From Acidiphilium acidophilum (GTDB taxonomy: Bacteria > Pseudomonadota > Alphaproteobacteria > Acetobacterales > Acetobacteraceae), in NCBI RefSeq assembly GCF_033842475.1, contig NZ_JAWXYB010000018.1, positions 2,587,501 to 2,651,500 of the forward strand: 64,000 nucleotides of DNA, in the 5' to 3' direction. The notes below the pieces were generated by a model, which had not been told where the DNA came from, did not search any database, and worked only from the letters and a program-made list of their open reading frames with translations. Every line of letters begins with the position of its first letter. The first letter of the stretch is position 1. Shown here one piece after another: positions 19,813 through 29,482 of the stretch. The translations under genes and the position numbers were made by a program.

Positions 19813-21245
19813 GCCGCCAGCGCCCGAATGATCGCGGCATCGTCGAACGGCAGGACCGCATCACCCACGATCTGGCCCTGCTCGTGCCCCTTGCCCGCCA
19901 CGGCCAGCACGTCACCGGGGCGCAGCATGGCCAGCCCGGCCTCGATCGCGGCGCGGCGATCACCGATGTCCAGTGCATCCGGGCAGGCCGTCCTGATCTC
20001 GGCGCGGATCGCGGCGGGAACCTCGCTGCGGGGATTATCATCAGTGACGATCGCGACATCGGCGCGACGTGCCGCAACCGCCCCCATCAGCGGGCGTTTG
20101 CCCCGATCGCGATCGCCGCCCGCACCGAATACCAGGATCAGCCGCCCTGTCGCATGTGGCCGCAGCGCCGCGAGCAGCCGGTCGAGCGCATCGGGCGTAT
20201 GGGCATAATCGACATAAGCCGCAGCCCCGTTGGCAAGGCTCGCGGCCAGTTCAAGCCGCCCGCGCACCGGCGCGAGTCCGGCGAGCCGGTCGAGCGCGTC
20301 CTCGAACCCGAGGGCGCGCGCAAGCCCTGCCGCGAGCAGGGCATTATCGGCCTGAAACCGCCCCGGCAGCGGCAGTTCGATCTCATGGCGACGTCCTGCG
20401 GCCTGCACCACCAGAACCTGACCGGCAGGCAATGGGGTGATCCCCCGCAGGTCGAGTGCCGAGCCGCCCTCGCCCACCGTGGCCAGATCCGGGCGGATCG
20501 CGCGCAGCGCCACGAGGGTCTCGGGATCGAGGTCCGCCATCGCGAGCGAGGGCGCCCCGCGCGGCAGAATCTCGGCGAACAAACGCAGCTTGGCGGCCCG
20601 ATAATTCGCGAGATCGCCATGATAATCGAGATGATCACGGGTCAGGTTGGTAAACGCCCCGGCAGCGGGATGCAGCCCGTGGAGACGATACTGATCCAAC
20701 CCATGCGAGGAGGCTTCGAGCGCGACATCATCGATCCCGGCGGCTTTCAAGCGTGCCAGGGTCGCGGCCAGCGTGACCGGATCGGGCGTCGTCAGGCTGC
20801 CGCCCACGGGAAACCCGGGCGCGATCAGTCCCAGCGTGCCGAGCGAGGCGGCTGGCTTTCCGGCCGCCGTGATGATCTGGCGCAGGAAATCGACCGTCGA
20901 GGTCTTGCCGTTGGTGCCGGTGATCGCAACGATCCGGCGCGGCAACGCCCCGGCGAGGCTGACCGCAATCTCCGCCAGCCGGCGGCGCGGATTGGGATCG
21001 GCCAGCAGCGGGCGCGGCGGAGTGCCGGCAGGCCACGGCGTTCCGGTGGGCGCGAGCACGGCGGCAGCCCCCCGGGCGACGGCATCCGCGATGAACATCC
21101 GCCCATCGACCCGCGTCCCCGGCAATGCCGCGAAAATCATGCCGGGCCCCACCGCACGACTATCGGCGGTGATCCCGGCGAAATCGCCGTCCCGCTCAAG
21201 GGTCCAGCCCGGCAGCGATGGCGTGACATGCGAGAGCCGTCTCAT
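19809..21245 (-). CDS. murE: UDP-MurNAc-L-Ala-D-Glu--meso-diaminopimelate ligase MurE
   Basis: A Mur ligase of about 478 aa adding the third stem residue. The P-loop is AITGTNGKTSTVDFL. The C-terminal DDNPRSE carries the DNPR motif that recognises meso-diaminopimelate, so the peptidoglycan is of the DAP type. ATG 21245 is chosen because GGGGG lies about 8 nt upstream. ATG 21263 would overlap ftsI by 14 bases and lacks a ribosome site. The stop overlaps the murF start. Confidence 0.95.
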   Translation of the reverse strand: MRRLSHVTPSLPGWTLERDGDFAGITADSRAVGPGMIFAALPGTRVDGRMFIADAVARGAAAVLAPTGTPWPAGTPPRPLLADPNPRRRLAEIAVSLAGALPRRIVAITGTNGKTSTVDFLRQIITAAGKPAASLGTLGLIAPGFPVGGSLTTPDPVTLAATLARLKAAGIDDVALEASSHGLDQYRLHGLHPAAGAFTNLTRDHLDYHGDLANYRAAKLRLFAEILPRGAPSLAMADLDPETLVALRAIRPDLATVGEGGSALDLRGITPLPAGQVLVVQAAGRRHEIELPLPGRFQADNALLAAGLARALGFEDALDRLAGLAPVRGRLELAASLANGAAAYVDYAHTPDALDRLLAALRPHATGRLILVFGAGGDRDRGKRPLMGAVAARRADVAIVTDDNPRSEVPAAIRAEIRTACPDALDIGDRRAAIEAGLAMLRPGDVLAVAGKGHEQGQIVGDAVLPFDDAAIIRALAA

Positions 21246-21249
21246 CACC

Positions 21250-23337
21250 TCATCCCCCCGCATGGGTGAACGAGGGGCTGGCGTTCATCGTCTGATGCGA
21301 GATCGCCCCCCCGATGATCGGGGCGGACGGCACGCTGATGGTCTCGGCGGTGGCCCCGAGCGGCTGCCACATCTCGGTGCGCGTCAAAGCTTCGTCATGC
21401 GCGGCCTCATCGATCGTCGCGGGCGGCTTCTGCCCGGCCAGCATATAGGCGTATTTGCTCGCCCCGGGCGGGAACATATGGCCCGGCCCCAGCCCGGAAC
21501 GGCCCGGCGGCGGCAACGGATCGACCGGGATCGATAATGCCGCCTGCGCGGCGGCGAGTTTTTCGCCCGAGAGCGGCATGATGCCAAGCATCGGACCGAT
21601 CCGGGCGATGATATTGGCGACCGCAGGTGCCGCAACATAACCGCCGGTGGTGAAACCATGGCAGAAGGGCAGCATCTTTTTGGTCGCATGCGGCTGCAGC
21701 ACAACGACATACACCACGTAACGCGGGTCGGTCATCGGAAACGCCGCCATGAACGAGGCATCGTTCAGGTGCTTCATATACCGCCCGTTCGGCCCGACCA
21801 CCTGCGCCGTCCCGGTCTTGCCGCCGACCAGATAGCCCGGCACCCGCGCGTAAACCCCGGTTCCATCGGGTGCCACCACCACGTTGCGCATCATTTTGCG
21901 CATGATCAGCGAGGTCCGCCGGGTCATCACCCGCACCCCCGCCGGCGGCGGCCCCGAAGCATCGAGCGACGGCGGATAATAGACCCCGCCATTGACCACC
22001 GGCACCACCGCCGAAATCATCTGGAGCGGCGACATCGCGATACCGTTGCCGAAGCTCACCGTCATCGTGGTCAGCAGCTTCCAGCTCGATTTCGGATGAT
22101 ACATCGCCGGCTGCGCCTCGGGCAGCTGGATCGGCGGCTTGCCGAAGAACCCCAGCTTGCGCAGCCAGGCACGCTGGATATCCGGCCCCAGTATGGTCGC
22201 GATCCGCGAAGCCCCGATATTCGACGAGACTTCGAGAATATGCGGCACCGTCATCCAGATATGCGCAGGCTCGAAATCGGTCACGGTGAACCGCCCGACA
22301 TGCAGCGGGTGCGTGGTATCGAACTTGTCCCAGTAATGGATCATGCCCGAATTCAGCGCCATCGACAGCGTCATCAGCTTGAACACCGAGCCGGGTTCAT
22401 AATCGCCCGAAACGCAGCGATTGAACCGGTCGTTGGCCGGCGCGGTGCCAAGGTCGCCCGCGCGGTAATCGGGCAGGCTCGCCATTGCGAGCACCCGCCC
22501 GGTCCGCGCCGAAATCACGATGCCGCAGGCGCCGACCCCGGCATAATCGGTCATCGCCTGCTCGGTCTCCTGGCGGACGATGCCCTCGGCCCCGATATCG
22601 ATCGACAGGCGCAGCGGGGTGGACGGATCGGCGGTCAACGATTTGTTGAAATACTGCTCGACCCCGGCGATCCCGCGCTGATCCGGCGTGACGCCGCCGA
22701 GAATATGCGCGGCCAGATCGCCTTCCGGGTAATGCCGGTGCTCGATATCCTCGAAATACACCCCGGGAATCCCGAGCTGATTGACCGCGAGTTCCTGCGC
22801 GGCGGTAAGGCCGCGATCGAGATAGACGAAATCCCGCTTGCGATCGGCCAGCCGCGATTCCAGCCAGCCGGGATCGAGCGCCGGGATCACCGCGGTAATC
22901 CGCCGCGCGACTTCACCGGGATCGCCGATCTGCTTGGGATTGGCATACAGCGCCGCACCGGGCAGCGAGACCGCGAGGATGGTGCCGTTGCGGTCGGTGA
23001 TCTCGGCACGGGCCGGCGGCGGCAGCAGAATATTGGTGCGCGGCAGTTGCGCCGCGATCGCCGCGGCATCCGGATGGACCGGGTTGATCACCGAAACATC
23101 GATCAACCGCCCGGCCAGCACCCCGAAAATCAGCACGAAGCCGCCAAGCCCGAAGATCATGCGTTTCTGCAGCACCCCGAGTGCGGCGCGGCGGGCGAGG
23201 TCGGGCGAGGTTACCCGGACATGTTCGATGCGCGACGTGGCACCCCGGTCCGGCGCCCCGCGATTGCGCGCGGCGCTCCAGCCGCCACCGTGAGGCCGGT
23301 TGGGCGGGATCTGATCGGGGGGCGGCGCCTGGGTCAC
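21250..23337 (-). CDS. ftsI: Peptidoglycan transpeptidase FtsI (PBP3)
   Basis: About 695 aa, a class B penicillin-binding protein that cross-links septal peptidoglycan as the partner of FtsW. It has a cytoplasmic Pro/Arg-rich N-terminus of about 80 residues, one membrane helix (FGLGGFVLIFGVLAGRLIDV) and a PBP dimer domain. The transpeptidase domain has the SxxK motif in EPGSVFKLMT, SSN, and GGKTGTAQV. The proposed start is GTG 23337 (MTQAPPPDQ), 16 bases after the ftsL stop. A longer open frame continues back through ftsL and is unlikely. The N-terminus is longer than in E. coli. Confidence 0.93.
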   Translation of the reverse strand: MTQAPPPDQIPPNRPHGGGWSAARNRGAPDRGATSRIEHVRVTSPDLARRAALGVLQKRMIFGLGGFVLIFGVLAGRLIDVSVINPVHPDAAAIAAQLPRTNILLPPPARAEITDRNGTILAVSLPGAALYANPKQIGDPGEVARRITAVIPALDPGWLESRLADRKRDFVYLDRGLTAAQELAVNQLGIPGVYFEDIEHRHYPEGDLAAHILGGVTPDQRGIAGVEQYFNKSLTADPSTPLRLSIDIGAEGIVRQETEQAMTDYAGVGACGIVISARTGRVLAMASLPDYRAGDLGTAPANDRFNRCVSGDYEPGSVFKLMTLSMALNSGMIHYWDKFDTTHPLHVGRFTVTDFEPAHIWMTVPHILEVSSNIGASRIATILGPDIQRAWLRKLGFFGKPPIQLPEAQPAMYHPKSSWKLLTTMTVSFGNGIAMSPLQMISAVVPVVNGGVYYPPSLDASGPPPAGVRVMTRRTSLIMRKMMRNVVVAPDGTGVYARVPGYLVGGKTGTAQVVGPNGRYMKHLNDASFMAAFPMTDPRYVVYVVVLQPHATKKMLPFCHGFTTGGYVAAPAVANIIARIGPMLGIMPLSGEKLAAAQAALSIPVDPLPPPGRSGLGPGHMFPPGASKYAYMLAGQKPPATIDEAAHDEALTRTEMWQPLGATAETISVPSAPIIGGAISHQTMNASPSFTHAGG

Positions 23338-23353
23338 TGAACCGGGTCCATCC

Positions 23354-24232
23354 TCAGGGTGCGACCGGCCGGGGCGGCGGCAGGTTGGCGGCGAAACCGC
23401 CGAACACCGAAACCGACCCCGACTGCCGCGCCGCCATCGGCTGCGACCGGGCCATCGGTGCCGCATCGGGGCCCGCCATCGGGCGCGGGATCGACTGGGC
23501 ATTGATCGTCATCACCTGCGCCCCCATCGGATGCACGGTCCGCCCCGGCGCAAGCACCGATTGGCCGAGCGGCACCGGGCGCATCCGGGTCGTGGTCTGA
23601 CGCGCGATGATCGGATGCGTCACGACATGGCGGCTGACCGGCAGCACAACATGACGGACCACCGCGACCCGCCGATGCGGCACCGCCGCCGGATGGCTCG
23701 CCGCGAGATGCACCGGCGGCGCAACGGCAGGCGCGGCCGCGACCGGCGTTGGGGCGGCGGTTGCGGTGGCCGTGGTGGCGGGCACCGGCACGGCATCCGG
23801 CGGCAGAACCACCAGCGTCGAAGGGGCCGCATTCGAGGCGATCGGACCGGTCGCGGCGATGGAGGGCGCGCTCGGCAGCGTCCCCGCCGCAGGCAGCTGG
23901 TCCGGCAGCGGTGGCGGCAGCGGCAGATGCGGCACATCCGCGCCGACCGGGGGAAGCCGGTCCGCGAGTTCCGACCAGGTCACCAGCTGGTCCGGCGCCA
24001 TCGGCTTGAGACCGGGCAGGAACAACGCGGCGAGCCGTGCAAGCCGGTTGGGATCGGTCTCCAGCGCCCATTCGGCGCGCAGCACCCGGATCCGCTGCTC
24101 GGAGGCGCGGATCTGGCTGGTCACCCCGCCGATCTGGCGATCCAGTTGCTCGGCCTGATGCTTGACCACGAACATCCACGCCCCGGACGACAGCGCGAGA
24201 ATGGTGGTGACGAAGGTGACCGGGCGGATCAT
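23354..24232 (-). CDS. ftsL: FtsL-like division protein with a long Pro/Ala-rich C-terminus
   Basis: A 292-aa protein in the fixed FtsL position between rsmH and ftsI. Residues 5-24 form a membrane anchor. A short coiled-coil follows, with the conserved [20 protein letters not shown] segment before residue 70, which is typical of alphaproteobacterial FtsL. After about residue 90 the protein is a low-complexity Pro/Ala/Val/His stretch of roughly 200 residues with no recognised domain. E. coli FtsL is only 121 aa. Its start overlaps the rsmH TGA. It should bridge FtsB/FtsQ to FtsWI; the tail has no known role. Confidence 0.85.
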   Translation of the reverse strand: MIRPVTFVTTILALSSGAWMFVVKHQAEQLDRQIGGVTSQIRASEQRIRVLRAEWALETDPNRLARLAALFLPGLKPMAPDQLVTWSELADRLPPVGADVPHLPLPPPLPDQLPAAGTLPSAPSIAATGPIASNAAPSTLVVLPPDAVPVPATTATATAAPTPVAAAPAVAPPVHLAASHPAAVPHRRVAVVRHVVLPVSRHVVTHPIIARQTTTRMRPVPLGQSVLAPGRTVHPMGAQVMTINAQSIPRPMAGPDAAPMARSQPMAARQSGSVSVFGGFAANLPPPRPVAP

Positions 24233-25164
24233 GCGGCACGTCTTTCGATCGCCCGCAGCCGGGCGGAGCGGGCACGGGGGTTGGCGACGATTTCGGCATC
24301 ACCGGGGGTGATCACGCCTTTGGTCAGGGCGGCGAACCGCGCGGCGGCGGCGGGGATGATGCCCGACGGATCATGGCGCGAGGGCCCGGCGGTGCGACCG
24401 GTGGCGGTCTGCATGAACCGCTTGACCATGCGGTCTTCCAGCGAATGAAACGAGACCGCGACCAGCCGCCCGCCCGGCGCGAGCAGCGCCGCCGCCTGTT
24501 CGAGGCCGCGCTCGATCTCGGCGAGTTCCTGGTTCACCTCGATCCGCAGGGCCTGAAAGCTCCGGGTCGCGGGATGGATGCCGGATTTATCGGGGCGGAC
24601 GACGCTGCGGATCACCCCCGCCAGATCGGCGGTGGTCTCGAATTTCTGAATGGTGCGGCGCGCAACGATGGCGGCGGCAATCCGGCGCGAGGCGCGCTCC
24701 TCACCGAACTGGTAGAGAATGTCGGCCAGTTCGGCCTCGCCCCGTGTATTGACGATATGGGCGGCGGTTTCGCCCGCCCCGCTCATCCGCATATCGAGCG
24801 GCCCGTCACCCCGGAACGAAAATCCCCGGGCAGGATCGTCGATCTGGTAGGACGAAACCCCGAAATCGAACACCGCACCATCGAGCGCGGCAACCCCCTC
24901 GACTTTGAGCAGATCGAGCAGATCGCCGAACCGGCCTTCGAGCAGATGCAGCCGCGTGCCGTACCGCGCAGCGAGGCTGGCCCCGCGCGCAATCGCCGCC
25001 GGGTCGCGGTCGATCGCCCAGACGGTGCAGGACGCCGCATCCAGCAGCGCCTCGGTATAGCCGCCGCCGCCGAACGTGCCGTCGAGATAAACGCCGCCAT
25101 CGCGCGGCGCGAGCATCGCGATCGCCTCGTCACGCAGAACCGGAATATGCCCCTGCGCGTTCAT
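24229..25164 (-). CDS. rsmH: 16S rRNA (cytosine1402-N4)-methyltransferase RsmH
   Basis: A 311-aa SAM-dependent methyltransferase (formerly MraW) that modifies C1402 in the ribosomal P site. N-terminal [13 protein letters not shown] and the SAM loop [14 protein letters not shown] are diagnostic. [18 protein letters not shown] and [12 protein letters not shown] are the other family blocks. The start overlaps the mraZ TGA (ATGA 25161-25164), and its end overlaps ftsL. Confidence 0.97.
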   Translation of the reverse strand: MNAQGHIPVLRDEAIAMLAPRDGGVYLDGTFGGGGYTEALLDAASCTVWAIDRDPAAIARGASLAARYGTRLHLLEGRFGDLLDLLKVEGVAALDGAVFDFGVSSYQIDDPARGFSFRGDGPLDMRMSGAGETAAHIVNTRGEAELADILYQFGEERASRRIAAAIVARRTIQKFETTADLAGVIRSVVRPDKSGIHPATRSFQALRIEVNQELAEIERGLEQAAALLAPGGRLVAVSFHSLEDRMVKRFMQTATGRTAGPSRHDPSGIIPAAAARFAALTKGVITPGDAEIVANPRARSARLRAIERRAA

Positions 25165-25637
25165 GCCGCGGCACCGGCAATGCCCGCCGCAACCGCCGGC
25201 AGGGTCAGGCCACGGGCGCGGGCGCTCTCGCGCGCCTCCTGGCTGCGACGCTCGGCGGCAGCGGGTTCCCAGATCTGGAACATCTTGCCGAGCCCCATGA
25301 ACACCACACTGTCGGTCAGCCCGGCATGGGCGACCAGTTTTTCCGGCAGCAGCACCCGGCCCTCCTTGTCGGCCTCCAGCGCATGGGCGTCGGCATAAAG
25401 GGCGGTCGCCATGTCGTCATGGCTGTCGCTGAACAAGGCGAGACCTTCGAGATTGGCGCTCATCGCCTCGAACGCCGGAGCCGGCCAGACCTCGATGCAC
25501 GGGCGCTTATGGGACGGCAGCAACACGATGCCGACGGCCTCGCCGTTACGGCGCAGCGCAGCCCGGAATGCGGCGGGGACCGAAACCCGGCCCTTCGCAT
25601 CCAACCGGTTCTGGTGTGTGCCGAGAAACTGGCTCAT
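25161..25637 (-). CDS. mraZ: Transcriptional regulator MraZ
   Basis: A 158-aa DNA-binding protein with two SpoVT/AbrB-type half-domains, each with the DxxGRVxxP motif ([11 protein letters not shown] and [10 protein letters not shown]). In other bacteria it forms a ring that binds repeats in its own promoter and represses the dcw operon. It is the first gene of the cluster, and a set of five 10-bp-phased repeats lies about 90-130 bp upstream, which fits autoregulation. Confidence 0.96.
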   Translation of the reverse strand: MSQFLGTHQNRLDAKGRVSVPAAFRAALRRNGEAVGIVLLPSHKRPCIEVWPAPAFEAMSANLEGLALFSDSHDDMATALYADAHALEADKEGRVLLPEKLVAHAGLTDSVVFMGLGKMFQIWEPAAAERRSQEARESARARGLTLPAVAAGIAGAAA

Positions 25638-25724
25638 CCGGCTCTGTCACAGCCCCTTCGTCTCGCCTGTTATCGCCTCGCTGCAAACGATCCGGTGCAC
25701 GGCCGTGGCCATCGCCCGAATCGC

Positions 25725-25770
25725 TGTGGGTCGGCATGGGATAACATGGGCGGATATGGGCGTCAAAGGG
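25725..25770 (-). promoter_or_regulatory. mraZ/dcw promoter with MraZ-type repeats
   Basis: GGG triplets occur at 25728, 25738, 25748, 25758 and 25768, exactly 10 bp apart. Four are TGGG, as in the MraZ box (TGGGN-N5 repeats). They read on the plus strand, opposite to mraZ. The minus strand has a sigma70-like promoter inside the array: TTGACG (25766-25761), a 17-bp spacer, TATCCC (25743-25738). MraZ bound here would cover both promoter elements. The remaining sequence up to 25934 shows no gene. Confidence 0.75.
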
Positions 25771-25934
25771 TTTTATCCCGCCGAATTGGCATTTCCATCG
25801 GATTTTTCGAGAACAAATCCGAATCGTTAACGAAGGATGTACGCCGGCTGGGCACCTTTGATGATGTTGCTTTTTTGTTCCAGTTTGATGTCTGAATCGT
25901 AACCTTTCAGCGCCAATACGCGATTAACCAGTTG

Positions 25935-27689
25935 TTAGTGAATTTCGACCGGCAGCATCGAGAGCCGATGCAAATGGGCCACCGCCATCAATGCCTGCAA
26001 TTGCGGCGGCAGATCGGCCATGCCGAGCGGACTGGCCTTCTGCAACGCCTCGCGCAGCAGGGCGTGAAGCCCCGGTCGCGCATTGCCGTCGGTGATGTCG
26101 AGCGGCGCATGAACCGGCAGTTTCAACGCGGCGCGCACCGCCTCGAACGCGGTATGATAACCGCCGAGCTGATCGACCAGACCGCGCTGCTTCGCCTGGG
26201 TGCCGGTCCATTCCCGTCCCTGCCCGATCGCATCGACCTGCGCCGGGGTCATATGCCGTCCGGCGGCAACCCAGTTGATGAATTGCTGGTAATCGAGGTT
26301 GAGCGAGGTCTGCAGGTTGGCGAGCTGCGCCGGGGTCCATTTATTGACCGGACTGTCGAACAGCGCATTGGCCCCACGCGAGGCCCCGGTAACGGTCAGC
26401 CCGATCTTGTCGAGCAGGCCGCCGAAGCTGAGCTTGCCGCCGAGCACGCCGATCGACCCGGTGATCGTCGCAGGGTCCGCCACCAGCACCGCGCCGTGGC
26501 TCGACACCCAATAGCCGCCGGAGGCATCGAGCGCCCCCATGCTGACGATCAGCGGCTTGTGCACCGCCGCCGCGCGCGCAACCTCGGCACCGATCAGCGC
26601 GGAACCCGTCACGGTGCCGCCCGGTGTGTCGAGCCGCAGGACGATCGCCTTGACCTTGGCATCGTCGATCGCATCACTGAGTTCATCGGCCAGATGGCGC
26701 GGATCGATACTGTCGGCATTGCCGCTGGCCGATGGCGCTTCGATATCGCCATGGGCGATGATCAGCGCAATCCGGGTGGCGTCGGCGGCCGCCCTGGGCG
26801 CATCCTGATCGAAACGGGTGACGCCCGCAGTGTTGCCCTTGAAATGGTCGATCCGGAAATCGACCGGCAGGACCGCATCGATCAGATGATCCTGCTTCGC
26901 CTGCTCGGCACTGAACGGGGCCTGATCGATCAGCGCCTTGATCTGGTCGGGGGTTTCACGCAGCCGTGCCGCGATCGGCACGAGGGCGGATTTGTAGAGC
27001 GAGCCGACCATGCTGTTCAGCATGTGCAGGTTCGCCTTCGATGGCTGCGAGCGGGTGAACATCTGCGGGTAGGTTTTATACTTGCCGATATGCTCGAACT
27101 GCGCGGCGATGCCCAGCTTGTCCAACGTGCCGGCACCGAACGGAGTGAGCAGGGCAAGACCGGTCACCCCGAAATCCCCGGCGGCGGACAGCTCGATCCG
27201 GCTCGCGGCGGTCGCCACGATATAGGCCCCGAGGCCGGCGGCCCCGTCGAGCGACATGGCGCGCGCGATCACCGGCTTGCCGGTTTCGGCGCGGTAGCGC
27301 GCGATCGCGTTGTGCAATTCCTCGGCAGTGGTCAACGAGCAGCAGGCGCTGCCGAGTTCGATGTCGATCCCGGTGACATGATCGTCATGCCCGGCGCGAT
27401 CGATCGCCTGAATGGTCTGCAGCAAGGTCGGCCTCGCCGCACCGCCGAACCGCAACCAGGGCGGCGGCACGGGTGTGTCGGGCACCGGTTGGGTCAGGTT
27501 GAGTTCGAGGGCGAATTTCCCGGGCAGGGGCTTGATCTGCTGCGTCTGCAGATGACGAAAGGCGGCATACGAGCCGATCAGCAGCAACAGCAGGATAATG
27601 CCGAGGCCGAAGACGATGAATTTGACGATGCCCCACAGGAACGAACCGATACGGGATGCGACGGAGCGGTTCGGCGGGGTTTCGTTCAT
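25935..27689 (-). CDS. sppA: Signal peptide peptidase SppA, 67-kDa type
   Basis: A 584-aa membrane serine protease that degrades cleaved signal peptides. One N-terminal membrane helix (residues 23-46) is followed by two tandem ClpP-like domains. The likely catalytic Lys is K205 in HIGKYKTYPQM in the first domain. The nucleophile is S390 in MGALDASGGYW in the second, matching the Lys/Ser dyad split across domains in E. coli SppA. ATG 27689 is chosen over the frame start 11 codons earlier. It is convergent to nothing and lies upstream of mraZ on the same strand. Confidence 0.9.
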   Translation of the reverse strand: MNETPPNRSVASRIGSFLWGIVKFIVFGLGIILLLLLIGSYAAFRHLQTQQIKPLPGKFALELNLTQPVPDTPVPPPWLRFGGAARPTLLQTIQAIDRAGHDDHVTGIDIELGSACCSLTTAEELHNAIARYRAETGKPVIARAMSLDGAAGLGAYIVATAASRIELSAAGDFGVTGLALLTPFGAGTLDKLGIAAQFEHIGKYKTYPQMFTRSQPSKANLHMLNSMVGSLYKSALVPIAARLRETPDQIKALIDQAPFSAEQAKQDHLIDAVLPVDFRIDHFKGNTAGVTRFDQDAPRAAADATRIALIIAHGDIEAPSASGNADSIDPRHLADELSDAIDDAKVKAIVLRLDTPGGTVTGSALIGAEVARAAAVHKPLIVSMGALDASGGYWVSSHGAVLVADPATITGSIGVLGGKLSFGGLLDKIGLTVTGASRGANALFDSPVNKWTPAQLANLQTSLNLDYQQFINWVAAGRHMTPAQVDAIGQGREWTGTQAKQRGLVDQLGGYHTAFEAVRAALKLPVHAPLDITDGNARPGLHALLREALQKASPLGMADLPPQLQALMAVAHLHRLSMLPVEIH

Positions 27690-27752
27690 GCGGGGCCTCA
27701 CTGATGATCGATCACTATGCAAGGGCCCGATCCGCCCCGCAAGAGTGCCGGA

Positions 27753-28337
27753 CTACACGGTTTCGAAGCCGGGCTTGCCGATCTGCTCGGGATACTGGGC
27801 GACCATGCGGAACTGCCGGGCATCGTAGCCCTGATGATAGAAGCGTTCGAGCATGGCATGATAGAGCGCCGGGCTGATCGATTTCCCACGCGCGAACACC
27901 CAGCCGAGCGATCGGTTGGGATAGCCCGCAATGAAAACCGAATAATCCGGCTCGATATGCATGATGACGTAAGGCACCCCGATCGCCCCGTTCAGCACCG
28001 TGACCCGCCAGATCGCATTGCCGGTATCCGGCTCGACCTCATCGATCGAGGTGAACTGGAACAATTTGGCATCGAAGGTCTTGGGGTAGGCGTTATACTG
28101 GTCGTTGATCGTCATGGGATCGCCGTGATGCGGCGAATACACCGCATAGGAACCGACATAACCGGCCTCGGCGAAATAAGGGATATGACCGATGATATAC
28201 CATTTTCCCATGAACCGGGACAGATCGACCTGCGCGTGACGCAGCGGTGGAAACGGGTAGGAACTGGTCTGCAACGTGCATCCGGCAAGGATGGCCGGGG
28301 TGGCGGCAAGCAGCGAACGGCGCCCGAGTTTCAGCAT
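27753..28337 (-). CDS. blc: Outer-membrane lipocalin lipoprotein (Blc-like)
   Basis: About 194 aa. The N-terminal lipoprotein signal with a twin Arg (LGRRSLLAATPAILAGC) has the lipobox LAGC. A lipocalin barrel follows, with the first conserved region FMGKWYIIGHIPY and the third in WVFARGKSISPALY. Bacterial lipocalins bind lipids such as lysophospholipids in membrane maintenance. ATG 28337 is preferred because GAGGAG is 6 nt upstream; an ATG two codons earlier abuts that site. It probably has its own promoter. Confidence 0.85.
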   Translation of the reverse strand: MLKLGRRSLLAATPAILAGCTLQTSSYPFPPLRHAQVDLSRFMGKWYIIGHIPYFAEAGYVGSYAVYSPHHGDPMTINDQYNAYPKTFDAKLFQFTSIDEVEPDTGNAIWRVTVLNGAIGVPYVIMHIEPDYSVFIAGYPNRSLGWVFARGKSISPALYHAMLERFYHQGYDARQFRMVAQYPEQIGKPGFETV

Positions 28338-28414
28338 CGACATCTCCTCATATCCGGATGATACGGCATTGGCCGTCAACCGGATGTGGGGAGCAGCGCG
28401 CAGACCGCCAGCGT

Positions 28415-29482
28415 TCAGCCCTGCTCGATCGCGCCGATCACCGCCTCGGTCACCTGTTTCGTCGTCGCCTCCCCGCCGAGATCACGGGTGCGGATGCCCG
28501 AAGCCGTGACAAGCTCGACCGCCGCCATCAGCCGCGCCGCAGCTTCGGTTTCGCCGAGATGGTCGAGCATCTGCGCCGCGGTCCAGAACGCACCGACCGG
28601 ATTGGCGATGCCCTTGCCCATGATATCGAACGCCGAACCGTGGATCGGCTCGAACATCGAGGGAAACCGCCGCTCGGGGTTCAGATTCGCGGTCGGTGCG
28701 ATACCGATCGACCCCGCAAGCGCGGCAGCGAGATCCGACAGGATATCCGCATGCAGATTGGTGGCGACCACGGTATCGAGGCTGGCAGGATCATGGACCA
28801 TGCGAACGGTCATGGCGTCGACCAGCATCTTGTCCCAGGCGACATCGGGAAACTGCGTGGCGGTTTCGGCGGCGATCTCGTCCCACAGCACCATGCCGTG
28901 TCGCTGGGCGTTGGATTTAGTCACCACGGTCAGCCGCTTGCGCGGGCGGGACTGCGCGAGGGCGAAGGCGAACCGCATGATGCGGGCCACACCGGCGCGG
29001 GTAAAGATCGCAACCTCGGTCGCGATCTCCTCGGGATGGCCGCGATGCGAGCGTCCACCCTGCCCGGCATACTCCCCTTCGCTGTTTTCGCGGACGATCA
29101 CCCAGTCGAGGTCATCCGGCGAACAATCGCGCAGCGGCGAACGCAACCCCGCGAGAATACGAGTGGGCCGCACATTGGCGTACTGGTCGAACCCCTGGCA
29201 GATCGCGAGACGCAACCCCCAGAGCGTGACATCATCAGGAATATCCGGCGCCCCAACCGCCCCGAAATAAAGCGCATCGAACCCCCGCAGCCGGTCCAGC
29301 CCATCCGCCGGCATCATCACACCATGCCGGCGGTAATGATCCGACCCATAGTCGAAATCGGTGACCGCAAGACTGAAGCGGTTGCTGTGGCGCGCGAGGC
29401 TCTGCAACACCGCGACACCGGCCCCGATCACCTCGGGGCCGATGCCGTCGCCGGGAATCGCGGCGATGACGTAGGTTTTCAC
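28415..29482 (-). CDS. Tartrate/D-malate-type dehydrogenase (isopropylmalate dehydrogenase family)
   Basis: A 355-aa NAD- and metal-dependent decarboxylating dehydrogenase. It has the N-terminal AIPGDGIGPEV, the substrate loop LAGLRSPLRDC, the VIVRENSEGEYAGQGGR block typical of tartrate dehydrogenase/decarboxylase and D-malate dehydrogenase, and the metal ligands in DAMTVRMVHDP and NLHADILSDLAA. It is not a typical LeuB, and its partner gene is a transporter rather than leuCD. The ATG overlaps the transporter stop (29479-29482). Exact substrate (tartrate, D-malate) cannot be told from sequence. Confidence 0.8.
   Translation of the reverse strand: MKTYVIAAIPGDGIGPEVIGAGVAVLQSLARHSNRFSLAVTDFDYGSDHYRRHGVMMPADGLDRLRGFDALYFGAVGAPDIPDDVTLWGLRLAICQGFDQYANVRPTRILAGLRSPLRDCSPDDLDWVIVRENSEGEYAGQGGRSHRGHPEEIATEVAIFTRAGVARIMRFAFALAQSRPRKRLTVVTKSNAQRHGMVLWDEIAAETATQFPDVAWDKMLVDAMTVRMVHDPASLDTVVATNLHADILSDLAAALAGSIGIAPTANLNPERRFPSMFEPIHGSAFDIMGKGIANPVGAFWTAAQMLDHLGETEAAARLMAAVELVTASGIRTRDLGGEATTKQVTEAVIGAIEQG

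Noticed and set aside
21658-23340. 560-codon plus-strand frame opposite ftsI
   Set aside because: Arg/His/Asp-rich shadow of ftsI; no start context or family.
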